From Cordylochernes scorpioides (Eukaryota; Arthropoda; Arachnida; Pseudoscorpiones; Chernetidae): a stretch of 64,000 nucleotides of DNA. Position numbers and translations under genes: made by a program. The DNA lies in the NCBI GenBank assembly GCA_030710605.1, contig CP092872.1, positions 95,373,794 through 95,437,793 of the forward strand. The letters are read 5' to 3'. Of this stretch, positions 1 through 8,947 are shown piece after piece. Numbering within the stretch: position 1 is the first letter of the stretch; each line of letters opens with the position of its first letter. Below the pieces are notes generated by a model. It was given only the letters and a program-made list of their open reading frames with translations, ran no database searches and was not told where the DNA came from.

Positions 1-47
1 ATAAACTTACTTTTAAAGGAATAGAATCCAAAAAAAAATAAACAAGA

Positions 48-343
48 ACTGGAGGATCCCACCTAAGCACAGCTGGTACAGTGGAGTGAACCCAGGCAAA
101 GCTCTGAATCTCAGAAATAGACAGCACCAAACAACACTAACAAGATTTAGAACAGGCCATCTCAAGCCATTGAAGATAGAAAATAATAACAAATTCTACC
201 CCACTTTCCCAAAATATAGCTTGGCACCTGCATCTCCAGAACACATTTTGGCTTGCATTAGATGTACTAAACAGGACCTTTGGGAGAGGCCATTGCTTAT
301 CATCAAACAATTCGAGGAGCATGGACTCATGGAATTTGTGTAA
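48..343 (+). pseudogene. Non-LTR retrotransposon ORF2 C-terminal fragment
   Basis: This is the last ~98 codons of an ORF2 of the jockey-like type, the region after RNase H. The frame is open from the left and ends at a TAA-type stop after ...HGLMEFV. Visible signatures are the stretch QQ/HQTTLTRFRTGHLKPL and a Cys/His cluster ending in PEHILACIRCTK, which I recognise as the terminal zinc-like motif of arthropod non-LTR polyproteins. No methionine fits a real start; it is a 5'-truncated copy. The 3' tail reads through ACAACAACAACAG. Related tails occur at 1310-1365 and 5210-5380. Family recognition is from memory of such elements; the open frame is seen directly. Confidence 0.7.
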
Positions 344-402
344 TCTTTACACAAGGGGCTAAGTAACAACAACAACAGTAAAACCTCCATGGATGGACAC
401 TC

Positions 403-541
403 CTGCTAGAGAACACCTCTCTATAAAAGACAGTTTTCATTACAGAAAATACCATTTTTTGTTACATTTAGCAACTCTCCTGTAAGAAGACACCTATCCT
501 AAATGGCATTTTAGTTCTGAAACTAGGTGTTGTCCTTTACA
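403..541. mobile_element. Degenerate pogo-like MITE
   Basis: The two ends carry inverted, related words: AGAGAACACCTCTCTATAAA at the left and AGGTGTTGTCCTTTACATAG before TTCTACTG at the right. The same words occur at 1785-1905 and 5419-5541. No coding capacity. The CAGTAGAAC-type outer terminus is eroded at the left end. Confidence 0.4.
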
Positions 542-545
542 TAGA

Positions 546-1129
546 TATAATTCTACTGTATATGGGAAAATGTGATTGATAAAAAAAATTGGGATTAGGA
601 AATAATTCAGTCTAAATCCAAATATATATATTTTAAAAACTTATCCCAAGTACATGATATGATACTCTATTATACCTAAACACATGGGTAACAATTGTGC
701 CTTATCTATTATACCTACTTTTCATATAAAAAAAAAAAAAGTGAAATTTGCTGAAATCGGAAGATTAAATTAAGAAAAAGGGAAACTCCTGATTGTGCCA
801 AAATTGTACCACAGAAATAGCAATAGAATTGTATTTGACCGCTGACCACAGTTTATACAGCAATGAGAGATAACAAGCCAGTTATCTTTTACCTCTCGTT
901 CTGAATACATCCAAAGGAAAAACTTTCCAAAATGTCGCATCAAAGCTGCAACATCGCGCACAATGGGCCTGTTAAAACCCAACGATCCCTCTGGACTGGT
1001 CCCTAGTGACCGTGACCCACCAAGATGAAGCACTCCCCATAATCAACCCTCTGAGACCTACATCCCTGCCTGTCACCTCAGTATAAAGAAAATTGCCAAT
1101 ATTGCGACATGGCTGGGGTTTCATCTCAC
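546..1129. other. No gene identified (AT-rich intergenic)
   Basis: A short poly-A-rich stretch at 729-740 and no recognisable repeat family. If the minus-strand exon at 1130-1238 belongs to a live gene, this stretch would be its downstream intron or flank, but I could not find its next exon here. Confidence 0.4.
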
Positions 1130-1238
1130 CAGAACATTGTTGTGGAGCTCCAGGCATCCAGTTTTATTGACCATTTTCTCCACTTTGTCCTCGTCATCTT
1201 CTTCTTCTTTCTTTGGTACTTCAACAGGCTTCTTGTCC
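1130..1238 (-). CDS. Exon of a COA4/CHCHD8-like twin CX9C protein (partial)
   Basis: Read on the minus strand, this is an open exon bounded by an acceptor-like CGCAG at 1243-1239 and a donor-like GTGAGA immediately after codon CTG at 1130. It encodes an acidic segment (EEEDDEDKVEKMV) followed by NKTGCLELHNNVL. This matches, in order and in exon boundary, the exon at 60199-60357, which ends DSMGCLDIHTELL and is also followed by GTGAGA. In COA4 the corresponding region is an acidic stretch, a Gly-Cys, nine residues, and the next Cys. Here the second Cys would be supplied by the next exon, which I do not find between 1 and 1129; it may lie outside the window. No in-frame ATG precedes it (a TGA lies upstream), so an upstream exon is required, or it is a gene relic. 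Splice sites are inferred. Confidence 0.5.
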
Positions 1239-1309
1239 CTGCGCAGCAAAATGGTTGGTGAAACACAAATGGTTCAAACAAGAATTGTTATATATATTTG
1301 CTGTTTCTT

Positions 1310-1365
1310 ATCCCCTTGTGTAAGGATTACATGAATTCCATGAGTTCATGCTCCTCAAGCATTAA
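1310..1365 (-). repeat. Non-LTR ORF2 tail, short fragment
   Basis: On the minus strand it encodes LEEHELMEFM and a stop, the same tail as the element at 48-343. Too short to assign beyond that. Confidence 0.5.
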
Positions 1366-1407
1366 GCACAATTTGGATTAAAGATTAGAGAAACATGTGG
1401 TAAAAGG

Positions 1408-1570
1408 ACCAAACACAAATAAATAAAATGTGTATGATGTTTCGGTGAGCAGTAAATGACATTCAGTACTTTTGTTGGCTGATAGTAACATCGCTGTTAC
1501 AGAGACCATCACACACTATTTATTTGGGTTTAGTCTTGTAATTTATGTTTCTATCAAGTGCAATTCTCAG
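1408..1570. repeat. Degenerate hammerhead-foldback repeat
   Basis: Left arm AACACAAATAAATAAAATGTG...ATGTTTCGGT and right arm GTAACATCGCTGTTAC...CACACACTATTTATTTGG are inverted relatives of the family described at 4766-5020. The catalytic core is eroded (AGAGACC in place of CCGAAAC), so self-cleavage is not expected. Confidence 0.55.
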
Positions 1571-1705
1571 CCTGCAACCCCAAGACAAATTATTGACTGT
1601 ATTGACTCATCCATTGATGAGCTCTACTCTTCCCAGGCAGACACCATCAAAAGTCCCAAGCTTTACAAGTTTGATACCTTAGTGTGATTGAGTGGAGATA
1701 AGAAA
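1569..1705 (+). repeat. Non-LTR retrotransposon 3' end, second family
   Basis: Encodes QPATPRQIIDCIDSSIDELY followed by SSQADTIK..., a stop, and the 3' tail TGATTGAGTGGAGATAAGAAAGAAG. This tail recurs at 16881-17080 (+), 24655-24780 (-), 57385-57520 (+), 57540-57625 (-) and 61760-61880 (-). All are severely 5' truncated, as target-primed reverse transcription leaves them. Confidence 0.65.
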
Positions 1706-1784
1706 GAAGATGTTTCTATCTAAAATCTTTTCATCTCATTTTATACCCTATACTCAAGGGTAGAATATACTTCATGAGAGGACA

Positions 1785-1905
1785 CCTTTCTACAAAGGTC
1801 AGTTTTAATCATCAGTCATTTTTTACTAATTATCTACTCTCTGATAAGAGAACACCTCTATAAAACCCACTTTGATTTGAAACTAGGTGTTTTACAGTTG
1901 GGTGT
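1785..1905. mobile_element. Degenerate pogo-like MITE
   Basis: Shares GAGAGGACACCTTTCTA at the left and AACTAGGTGTTTTACAG at the right with the MITEs at 403-541 and 5419-5541, in the same inverted arrangement. Termini are eroded. Confidence 0.35.
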
Positions 1906-1974
1906 TTTTTATACTTTCCCAAGGAAAAAGGTGAACTTCATAGAATAGAATCCATATTTAATAATATAGAACTT

Positions 1975-2300
1975 TAAGGTAATAAGACCAAATCCCCAAA
2001 TAAATAAGTGGTGTGTGAGGTTACAGCAACATGGTGAAAAATGTGACACAAAAAAAGTCGGTGGACGAGTAGTTAACACCCTCGATTCCCGACAGTCATG
2101 AACCGGGATTGAATCCTGCGTTAACATTTTGTTTTAATATGTGAATAACCTTCACATATTATTCACTGTTTCAATTATCATAAACTAGGTTGCTCTTGTT
2201 GAGCGGTACCTAATAAAGTGATTTTGAACTGGGTGGGGGGGGGGGGGGGGAAATGTGACACACTATATATTTGGTCTTATTACCTTAATCCAAGTTGTAC
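1975..2300. repeat. Hammerhead-foldback repeat split by a SINE head and a G tract
   Basis: The left arm (1975-2046: AAGGTAATAAGACCAAATCC to AAATGTGACAC) and right arm (2250-2300: AAATGTGACACACTA to GGTCTTATTACCTT) are inverted copies of the family arm. Between them lie a tRNA-like SINE head (2047-2140), a linker, and 16 consecutive G at 2235-2250. The ribozyme core is not complete in either arm. Confidence 0.55.
2047..2140 (+). repeat. tRNA-derived SINE head
   Basis: GTCGGTGGACGAGTAGTTAA, then AACCGGGATTGAATCC, resembles the tRNA-like head of the SINE copies at 17303, 59345 and 62030. An A-box-like and a B-box-like word are present but diverged. No SINE body follows. Confidence 0.4.
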
Positions 2301-2440
2301 CTTTCAATATAGAACTTTGCGTGTTACTAAATGCAACTACTGAGCTGAAAAACTGAATGGCCACTCAATGCTTTTGGGTCATGTGATGGTAGAGAACCAA
2401 TCAGTGAGCGAATAAAGTGGCTACCCTATATACAGTTCTA

Positions 2441-2545
2441 ACCTCTTTAATTCAACACCCCAAGGGATCAGAGCTATCGGTTGAATTAAAGTCAGTTAGA
2501 TGATTTCATCACAACATTCAGTGCTAGTGGACATTTTTCTCTAGG
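2441..2545. repeat. Pogo-like element end fragment
   Basis: TCTAACCTCTTTAATTCAAC followed by ACCCCAAGGGATCAGAGC repeats the left end of the element at 2845-3945 almost exactly; only this end is present. Confidence 0.5.
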
Positions 2546-2573
2546 AGATAATCACACAAATATATAATTGAAA

Positions 2574-2771
2574 TAGCTACAAGAAAATAAGACCTAATCC
2601 AAATAAATTAATAGCGTGGTGACGTTTCGGTAACAGCGTTGTTACCATCATCAGACAAAAGAATTAAAAAAAAAAAAAGTGTTTCTCATTTGTTCTTTTG
2701 TCTGTAACAACGCTGTTACAGAAATGTCACCATACTATTTATTTGGATTAGGTGTTATTTTCTTGTAGCTA
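2574..2771. repeat. Hammerhead-foldback repeat with consensus core on the minus strand
   Basis: Arms TAGCTACAAGAAAATAAGAC and GTTATTTTCTTGTAGCTA are inverted, enclosing a poly-A spacer. Minus-strand reading of 2615-2656 gives CTGATGA (2654-2648), stem II TGGTAACAACGCTGTTACC (2647-2629), GAAA (2628-2625) and the palindromic ACGT plus C that forms minimal helix III and the GUC cleavage triplet. This is the best-preserved core of the family, matching CUGANGA...GAAA. The right arm has lost the CUGANGA part (TCTGTAACAACG), so only one strand could cleave. Helix I is only about three base pairs in a monomer. Confidence 0.7.
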
Positions 2772-2844
2772 TAATCTATAATCCAAATTATGGTTTATCA
2801 TATGATTAAAATAATATCTTTATAAAATACAAACTGTTGTAATA

Positions 2845-3945
2845 CAGTCGAACCTCTTTAATTCAACACCCCAAGGGATCAGAGCTTTCGGTTGAATTAA
2901 AGGAAGTGTTGAATTAAGGTTAGATGATTAGCTAATCATCTAACTCACGAAAATAATATTTTTAAAAAATCGCTTAGTAATATAAATTAATGATATTAAT
3001 TGAAACCATTGTGTGTGTACTTTTTTGTATTTATTTTTTTTATTTTGATGATTAACTTTTAGTATCAGGGACAAAATGGCAATAATACATATTTTTGAAA
3101 CATAAATAATTACAAATAAAATTTATTCTAATTGAAGAATATAGCAGTTGAAAGGAAATAAATATGGAAAATAAAAAGAAAATTCAAAATAATATTTAAA
3201 AATAATCATTAATATCTTTTTAAAAATTCTTTTATAGATGTCTGCATTTTCACTGAAATCCTATTCAAAATGTATTCCAAATGGTCTATTTAAAAAAAAA
3301 AAAAACATGCATGTCTTTCTCCCTCTGGAATGTGTTTTAAATAACAAAGAGCTTTTATTGTATTAAAAGCATCTACTGCTGCTGCAGGTGTTATTGATTT
3401 TGTGTTTAAATCTTTTATAATAACATGGAAATGGAATATTGAAATAAAATGTTATCATAATAATTGTGGCTACATTTTATAAAGATTTATTTATTTAAAA
3501 AGAAATTATTCATAAATTTTAAAATAACTAAAATATTTCAATGCTGAAAATTAAAAAGAAAATAATATTATTAATTAGGGCACAAAGCCTAAATTCCCGC
3601 ATAAAAAAACAAACAAAACAATAACCCTTGCGACATTGCGCAACGGCACAGTAAAGTGAAACTTAAACTAACAGAAACCAGAAGTGCGCAGGCGCGATCA
3701 TATCGGCGTCCGCCGATGCCGATCGTCGCCGCCGTAATACCGTTTAGCGGTAAAGTTGTATGTAAAAACACATTCAACTGTCGAAATTCAAATTTTTAAA
3801 TGGTCGAACTATCGGAACTGTCGTATTATCGATACTGTCGAATTACGGTTTGTTATTTGATAGGCCGGAGGTCGGGACATCAGAATATGGTCGAATTAAG
3901 GTAGAGTGTCGAATTTGCGTGTGTCGAATTAACGAGGTTATACTG
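2845..3945. mobile_element. Non-autonomous pogo/Tigger-like DNA transposon
   Basis: Terminal inverted repeats CAGTCGAACCTCTTTAATTC (left) and GAATTAACGAGGTTATACTG (right, reverse complement CAGTATAACCTCGTTAATTC), flanked on both sides by TA (2843-2844 and 3946-3947), the target duplication of Tc1/mariner-pogo elements. Sub-terminal repeats of the word TTGAATTAA/TCGAATTA occur at both ends. The ~1.1 kb interior has no transposase; it includes a GC-rich patch near 3685-3745 (GCGCAGGCGCGATC). Mobilisation would need a transposase in trans. Confidence 0.65.
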
Positions 3946-3965
3946 TAGTAGGTTGAAATATTTTT

Positions 3966-4127
3966 TTAGAAACTATTTTAGATGCGTAAGATTCTTTTTT
4001 TTTTTAATTAAACAATTTCTACTGCCCTTACTGCAATGGAAAAATTAAAGTTATTGCAGTAAGGGCAGTAGAAATTGCTTAATTAAAAAAAATAATAATA
4101 ATTTTACGCGTCTAAAATAGTTTCTAA
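3966..4127. mobile_element. Foldback MITE with ~75-bp arms
   Basis: TTAGAAACTATTTTAGATGC begins the left arm and GCGTCTAAAATAGTTTCTAA ends the right arm. The inner part CAATTTCTACTGCCCTTACT is mirrored by AGTAAGGGCAGTAGAAATTG, with a spacer of about 15 bases. One arm alone is found inside BEL1 at 12340-12397, and the inner word also ends the LINE-derived foldbacks at 26312-27105 and 58540-59005. Confidence 0.65.
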
Positions 4128-4190
4128 TTTTCATAACAGATGGCATCGAAATATTTTTTATTTTATGAACAGATAATTAATTTAGATATT

Positions 4191-4320
4191 TATAAACACA
4201 AGGTAATAAGACCAAATCCAAATAAATAAATAGTGTGTGACGTTGCAGTAACAGCGTTGTTACCGAAACGTCACACATTATTTATTTATTTGGATTTGGT
4301 CTTATTACCTTGTGTTTATA
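4191..4320. repeat. Compact hammerhead-foldback palindrome
   Basis: A 130-bp near-perfect palindrome: TATAAACACAAGGTAATAAG at the left and CTTATTACCTTGTGTTTATA at the right. The apex is the ribozyme stem II (GTAACAGCGTTGTTAC), so the two GAAACGTCACAC sides are joined back to back and neither strand has the CUGANGA half. Not expected to cleave. The flank to 4355 carries the family tail AATCCAAATTGTGCCTTATC. Confidence 0.7.
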
Positions 4321-4440
4321 ATCTATAATCCAAATTGTGCCTTATCATTGGATTATAGGTCTTATTTTCTTGTATTAAGCTAAAAAATGTAATTTAAAAA
4401 AAAAATCATTATCTTTCAAAGAAATCTTTTATGGTTATGA

Positions 4441-4580
4441 TAAGGCACAATTTGGAATATAGATTTTGTCTGAAGATGGTAACAACGCTGTTACCGAAAT
4501 GTCACACACTATTTATTTATTTGGATTTGGTCTTATTACCTTGTGTTTATAATCTATAATCAAAATTGTGCCTTATCATA
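4441..4580 (+). repeat. Hammerhead-family monomer
   Basis: TTTTGTCTGAAGATGGTAAC (4464 on), CGCTGTTACC, GAAA (4496-4499), TGTCACACAC, then the family 3' part to GTGCCTTATC. The core is CUGAAGA with intact stem II; the helix III palindrome is ATGT rather than ACGT, which weakens it. An upstream inverted tail (GATAAGGCACAATTTGG, 4439 on) shows a collapsed left arm. Confidence 0.6.
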
Positions 4581-4765
4581 TTTTATGGTTGTTTACTTTT
4601 AGGCTAGAACCCTGTATTCAGTGTACATTCTAGCAGATCAATCTTCAAAAGGCAGTAAGTCATCTGTATGTTATTCGAAATAGCGGAATTTTATTCTGTA
4701 AGACACCTCATTAGTTACGCCTGTTATTAAGACCTTTTAAGTTAGAAGGAGGCTACATTCACTGG

Positions 4766-5020
4766 TATAAACACAAGGTAATAAGATCACAAATCCAAAT
4801 AAATAGAGTGTGACGTTTCGGTAACAGCATTGTTGTTACCATCTTCAGACAAAAGTACTGAATGAGAACTATTTAAAACATGCTGTGGTAAAATTTCTCA
4901 TTCAGTACTTTTGTCTGAAGATGGTAACAACGCTGTTACCTAAACGTCACACCACTAATTATTTATTTGGATTTGGTCTTATTACCTTGTGTATATAATC
5001 TATAATCCATATTGTCCCTT
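4766..5020. repeat. Full-length hammerhead foldback (reference copy)
   Basis: Two monomers in head-to-head inverted order. Left arm starts TATAAACACAAGGTAATAAG; right arm ends TTACCTTGTGTATATAATC; spacer CTATTTAAAACATGCTGTGG with a few more bases. On the minus strand 4850-4809 has CTGAAGA, stem II GGTAACA/TGTTACC, GAAA and ACGTC: a minimal hammerhead core. On the plus strand 4914-4950 the same core has TAAA in place of GAAA, an inactivating G12 change. Similar arms recur at least ten times in this window. Penelope-like retroelements are known to carry minimal hammerheads of this form; assignment to that class is inference because no coding part is attached. Confidence 0.7.
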
Positions 5021-5209
5021 ATCATTCACTAGTATGTATATTTATTAAAACTTTACATAAGTTCCAAAATATTATTAATCAATTTCTTAATGTTATTTTT
5101 AAAAAAATTATGTATGAAGAAGCTGCTTGTTTACATTGTACATTAATTGGAGGCGTAGTTTTGGAATTGGCCAAATATCTCCCTATCTCCTAAAATGATG
5201 TTTGCTGGT

Positions 5210-5380
5210 TGTAAATATGTAAATTATGTAATTCTTATGTCTTTATGCAAATATTACACAAATTCCATGCTACTCGAGCTGTTTGATGATAAGCAGCGGC
5301 CTCTCCCAAAGGTCCTGTTTGGTGAATCTAAAGCAAGCCTAAATATGTACTCATGGAATGGGGTGTAGGAGTGCAGCTTT
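5210..5380 (-). repeat. Non-LTR ORF2 tail fragment
   Basis: Minus-strand translation contains KQDLWERPLLIIKQLE before the end of the frame, matching residues near the C-terminus of the element at 48-343. Frame is broken around the tail. Confidence 0.55.
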
Positions 5381-5418
5381 CGTTGATCATGACACATGAT
5401 TAAACTGTGGGTTGATAG

Positions 5419-5541
5419 AGTAGAACTCCCTTGTAAGACAACTTCCCTACCATTTTCACATTGCCAATATTATCATAGCTGGTCTCCCATAAAAGGACAC
5501 CTCTTTCTTAGGTGTTGTCCTTTAGAAAAAGGTTCTACTGA
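5419..5541. mobile_element. Pogo-like MITE
   Basis: Left TAGAACTCCCTTGTAAGACA and right GTTGTCCTTTAGAAAAAGGT followed by TCTACTG form imperfect inverted ends of the CAGTAGAAC type. About 120 bp, no coding. Confidence 0.45.
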
Positions 5542-5845
5542 AAAACCTTTAGTACCTACTGCTTGTGAGCCAATCAGAAACAAGCTTGGGTGGGGAGGGA
5601 TAAACACTGCAAGGCATCTTCATATCTCCCATATTAGCTAAAATGTACAGCCAATTCTCAGTGATCTAAAAAAAATTAGGTGTGTCTTTAAGGTAGTTCT
5701 ACCACATGTTAGCTTGCCTTAACCACAGCTTAATCCTAATAATATTGCAGCAGGCAATGTCAAGTGTGTTCTCTGCTAGAATTAAATAACAATTACCTAG
5801 GGAATTGTTAATAGTTGTCCACATTTACTACTGTTTTATTAAGTT

Positions 5846-5975
5846 TATATACAAGAAAATAAAACTTAATCCAAATAATTTAATAGTGTGTGATGTTTCG
5901 TTAACAGTGCTGGTTACCGAAACGTCACACACTATTAAATTATTTGGATTTGGTCTTATTATCTTGTATCTATAA
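5846..5975. repeat. Compact hammerhead-foldback palindrome
   Basis: Arms ATACAAGAAAATAAAACTTA and GTCTTATTATCTTGTATCTA; apex TTAACAGTGCTGGTTACCG. As at 4191-4320 the two cleavage-site halves are fused through stem II, so the CUGANGA half is absent. Tail AATCCAAATTGTGCTTTATC follows. Confidence 0.65.
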
Positions 5976-6000
5976 TCTATAATCCAAATTGTGCTTTATC

Positions 6001-6826
6001 ATTAAGTTTATATGTTTGAAGTTTGGAATGAATAACAGTAATATTAAATATTATTTAAAAAATTATAATAATAATCATAAACACTTGAGTTCCCACCATG
6101 TAAATATCATTGCGGGTTACATTTCTACAACTAAGTTGTTTTAATTACCTATTTAAGCTTGGTAGAGAATCCTTAAGTCTATCCCAAATATTAAGAAACA
6201 TTTTTAAATTTTAGAAATTTGGATATGATTCTTAGCTTATGTTTCAATACAATAGAATATCTAGCAAGGAATGGTAAAAAAATATATAAACAAACACATT
6301 TTTAGACGTAAAGTCTTTTATAGAAAAGCGCTCATTTAAAAGAATAATACATTTTATTTTAATTGAGTAATTAAACGTATTTAAACATTATTTTTGAAAT
6401 TTATTTATCAATTTTGCTATAAATAATTTTAGTTTTCATTAAAATACTTTTATTTTAATTGAAAATACTCTATTTTAGACATTTTTATATCGTTTAAATC
6501 AAGCATTAGAAATAAAGCATATCTATTAATCAGTTTACCTCAAAAGAGAGAACATTTGAGATTTATTCAAACTTTGAGATTTATTCAAACTGCTTGGCGC
6601 AAATTTTCTTATATTTCCACTACAAGATACTTACCAGATTATCCATTTTCGTAATTGTGGTTTTTAAATAGATTTTTTCTCAGATTCAGAGTAAACCTCA
6701 CACTAAGTTAGCACATCCCTCGAGAGTTTCGATATTCATTCAGAAATAGCAATTAATATTTCCATTGAAAACTAATGACTATATTCAAATTAGAATGATT
6801 TTTTTTACTTATCCTTTCAGTCTAAA
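6001..6826. other. No gene identified (AT-rich)
   Basis: Highly AT-rich. A short tandem duplication of TTTGAGATTTATTCAAAC is visible near 6557-6591. Nothing else recognised. Confidence 0.5.
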
Positions 6827-8090
6827 TTAGACGAGATCTAGGAGGTCGTGCTCGTAAAGAAGCTCAAGAACTCTTCTTGGTTCTCTGTACAGGGATCTTT
6901 TGTCCTTTTCAATGCAAATTAGTAAATGTTGGGAAGTGGCCTCTTCGGTTTTGCACCTAGTGCACATGGGGAAGCTTTTGGCTCCCTCTTTATAGACTAG
7001 AGGGCGCAGGTGACCAGATTTCCATCTGGCCAACTGTGTCGATTCCCTTCTGTTTAGTTGGACGGTTTGTTTTTTGGGGTTTTCTATCTGGTACCAAGAA
7101 TGAAGGAAACTATCTCTATGGTTCCTTATCAGTTGTAGTTTCAGTTTGTTAATATGGTCCCTAGCTGAAAGGTAGGTCTCGAGTTCACAGCATCGGGATG
7201 TCTAGCTGCTCCTTCCTTTGCCAATCTGTTGGCCTCTTCATTTCCAGGGACTCTCACATGTGATGGAATCCATTGTAGACTTATTTTGATATTTTTATTC
7301 AGTTTGTTGATTTCTGCAGCAATGTTTTTGAGGAGCCTGTCTTGTGAATAGTAGCAGTTTTTAATTGCAAAGATGGCGGCTTTTGAATCTATAAATTATT
7401 ATGTTTTTAGTCTCATTTTTCTCTATGAGCTTTAGAGTTTGTAGTATGGCTGTTAGTTCAGATATGAAAACTGACAAGTTCTTTGGGTTTTTTTTATTCT
7501 TCTTCTTATTTCCATATTATCTTTAAGGTTGAGAACTCCACTGCTAGAGGAGCCATTCTCCACCAGTGAGCCATCGGTGTATATCTGTATGGTCTCTTTA
7601 TCTGCTTTTTCAATCCTCTCCATAGCGAGGCTCCTGAGTAGTCCAGGGTGGTCTGCCCCTTTGGAGCATTCTTGCTCTAGATTCAGGTGGTAGGGGATTT
7701 CTGCTCTTTTTTATATGGTTCATATTAGTTCTGGGCATTTCTATTTCTTGTGCTGTTTGGTAGTAGTTCCTGGTAGGCTAGGTGCATTGGGCTAAGGCTT
7801 TTGAGTCTGGTTTTTGGTTTTCATTTTCTTAGGTTCTGTGTGATTTTGGTGCATTTACTCTCTTGTATATATAATCGGCTAAGCCGATTTTTCTCCTGTG
7901 TGTAAGAGGCAACAAGTTGGCCTCAATCTCTGCAATTTTGGTTGGACAGGTGTTTCTGAGTCCACATATGATTCTTACAGCACTGCTCTGTACCTGATCG
8001 ATTTTATTCAGGTTGGTCTTGCTCGCCGTCTGCCACACTGGTTGGGCATATTCTAAGATTGGTCTGATAAGGGCCAGATATGACTATATA
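6827..8090 (-). pseudogene. Non-LTR retrotransposon RT/RNase H C-terminal fragment
   Basis: Minus-strand reading frames, broken by several frameshifts, give in order: a post-RT segment QPVWQTASKTNLNKIDQVQS with SAVRIICGLRNT (8060-7830), an RNase H active-site motif IYTDGSLVENGSSSS (~7600-7540), LQWIPSHVRVPGNEEANRLA (RNase H C-part, ~7280-7210), and a terminal Cys/His motif CTRCKTEEATSQHLLIC ending ...HDLLDLV at 6827. This order is that of jockey-superfamily ORF2 proteins with an RNase H domain. The N-terminal endonuclease and RT palm are missing (5' truncation at ~8090). A second copy lies at 52612-53282. The truncation joins a dispersed repeat at 8046-8557. Confidence 0.75.
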
Positions 8091-8557
8091 TATTGACAAT
8101 ATTCAAATTAGAATGATAATATATATTAACTAGAACAGTAGCTCGTCACACATTTGGTAGAGGTATATCTAAATCAAAATGCTAACGTGAGTAATATTTT
8201 CATCAACATGAAAAATCTATTTTAAAATAGTTATGAAAATAGCTGTAGTGTTAAGCTAGGAAGAAGTTTGAAGCAGGAATATAGGAAAATTTAAATGCCT
8301 TAATAAAGAGTGGTTAACTTGAGAAAACTTCAAAAACCTTATATCTAAAGGATATAAAAATGTCTGAAATAGATCAAATTCAAATTTCAAAAAGTGTGTC
8401 AATTAAATTGAAAAATATCGATTAAAAATAAATATCGTAAAGATAGAGGCTGCCTGGCCGGCATTCATAGTTATTCAAATTAAAGATACTTCGGCCAGTA
8501 AATATTTTAATTATCTTTATTATTATTATTATAAAAAGAATTACTGGCCGAAGTATT
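8046..8557. repeat. Dispersed repeat R, copy 1 (left flank of BEL1)
   Basis: From ATTCTAAGATTGGTCTGATA to GGCCGAAGTATT this stretch is repeated at 14598-15105, on the other side of BEL1, and again in part at 55480-55880. It contains a hairpin with arms of about 25 bp (AAAGATACTTCGGCCAGTAA / TTACTGGCCGAAGTATTT). BEL1 begins exactly where this copy stops. Confidence 0.75.
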
Positions 8558-8866
8558 TGTTAATTAATAACAAAAATAAATAGAATTTACTAAAACGCCT
8601 TTATTTATTGCTTTTAATTATAATTAAATTTTAAACATATTAAAGATAATATTATTTATTTACACATATAACTATATGTAAATTAAAGAACAAAAGAAAA
8701 AGAAACCAAAAAAACGTAAACATTGGCTACCGCCATTCTTCTTTGTCTGCCAGCAACTGTTCTATAGTCGATCCTGCGCAGGCGCACACCACGCCCGCCG
8801 CCACCGCGTGCTGCTCGATGGGGTCGTGTTTTCGAGCCGCTTGCCCACTAAAATGGATATTTAACA
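8558..8866 (-). repeat. BEL1 3' LTR
   Basis: 309 bp, TG...CA bounded on the minus strand; same length as its partner at 14286. Contains a GC-rich patch (GCGCAGGCGCACACC on the plus strand) and an AT-rich end. Confidence 0.85.
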
Positions 8867-8947
8867 TACTCCCACCTATGATTTGGGGAAGAAAATCATA
8901 CAATTAAGATAAGTCATATATATGTGGTACATAAAAGGAGTTAAGCA

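Noticed and set aside
2235-2250. Run of 16 G as a quadruplex element
   Set aside because: A single uninterrupted homopolymer next to a SINE remnant; more likely slippage or an assembly effect.
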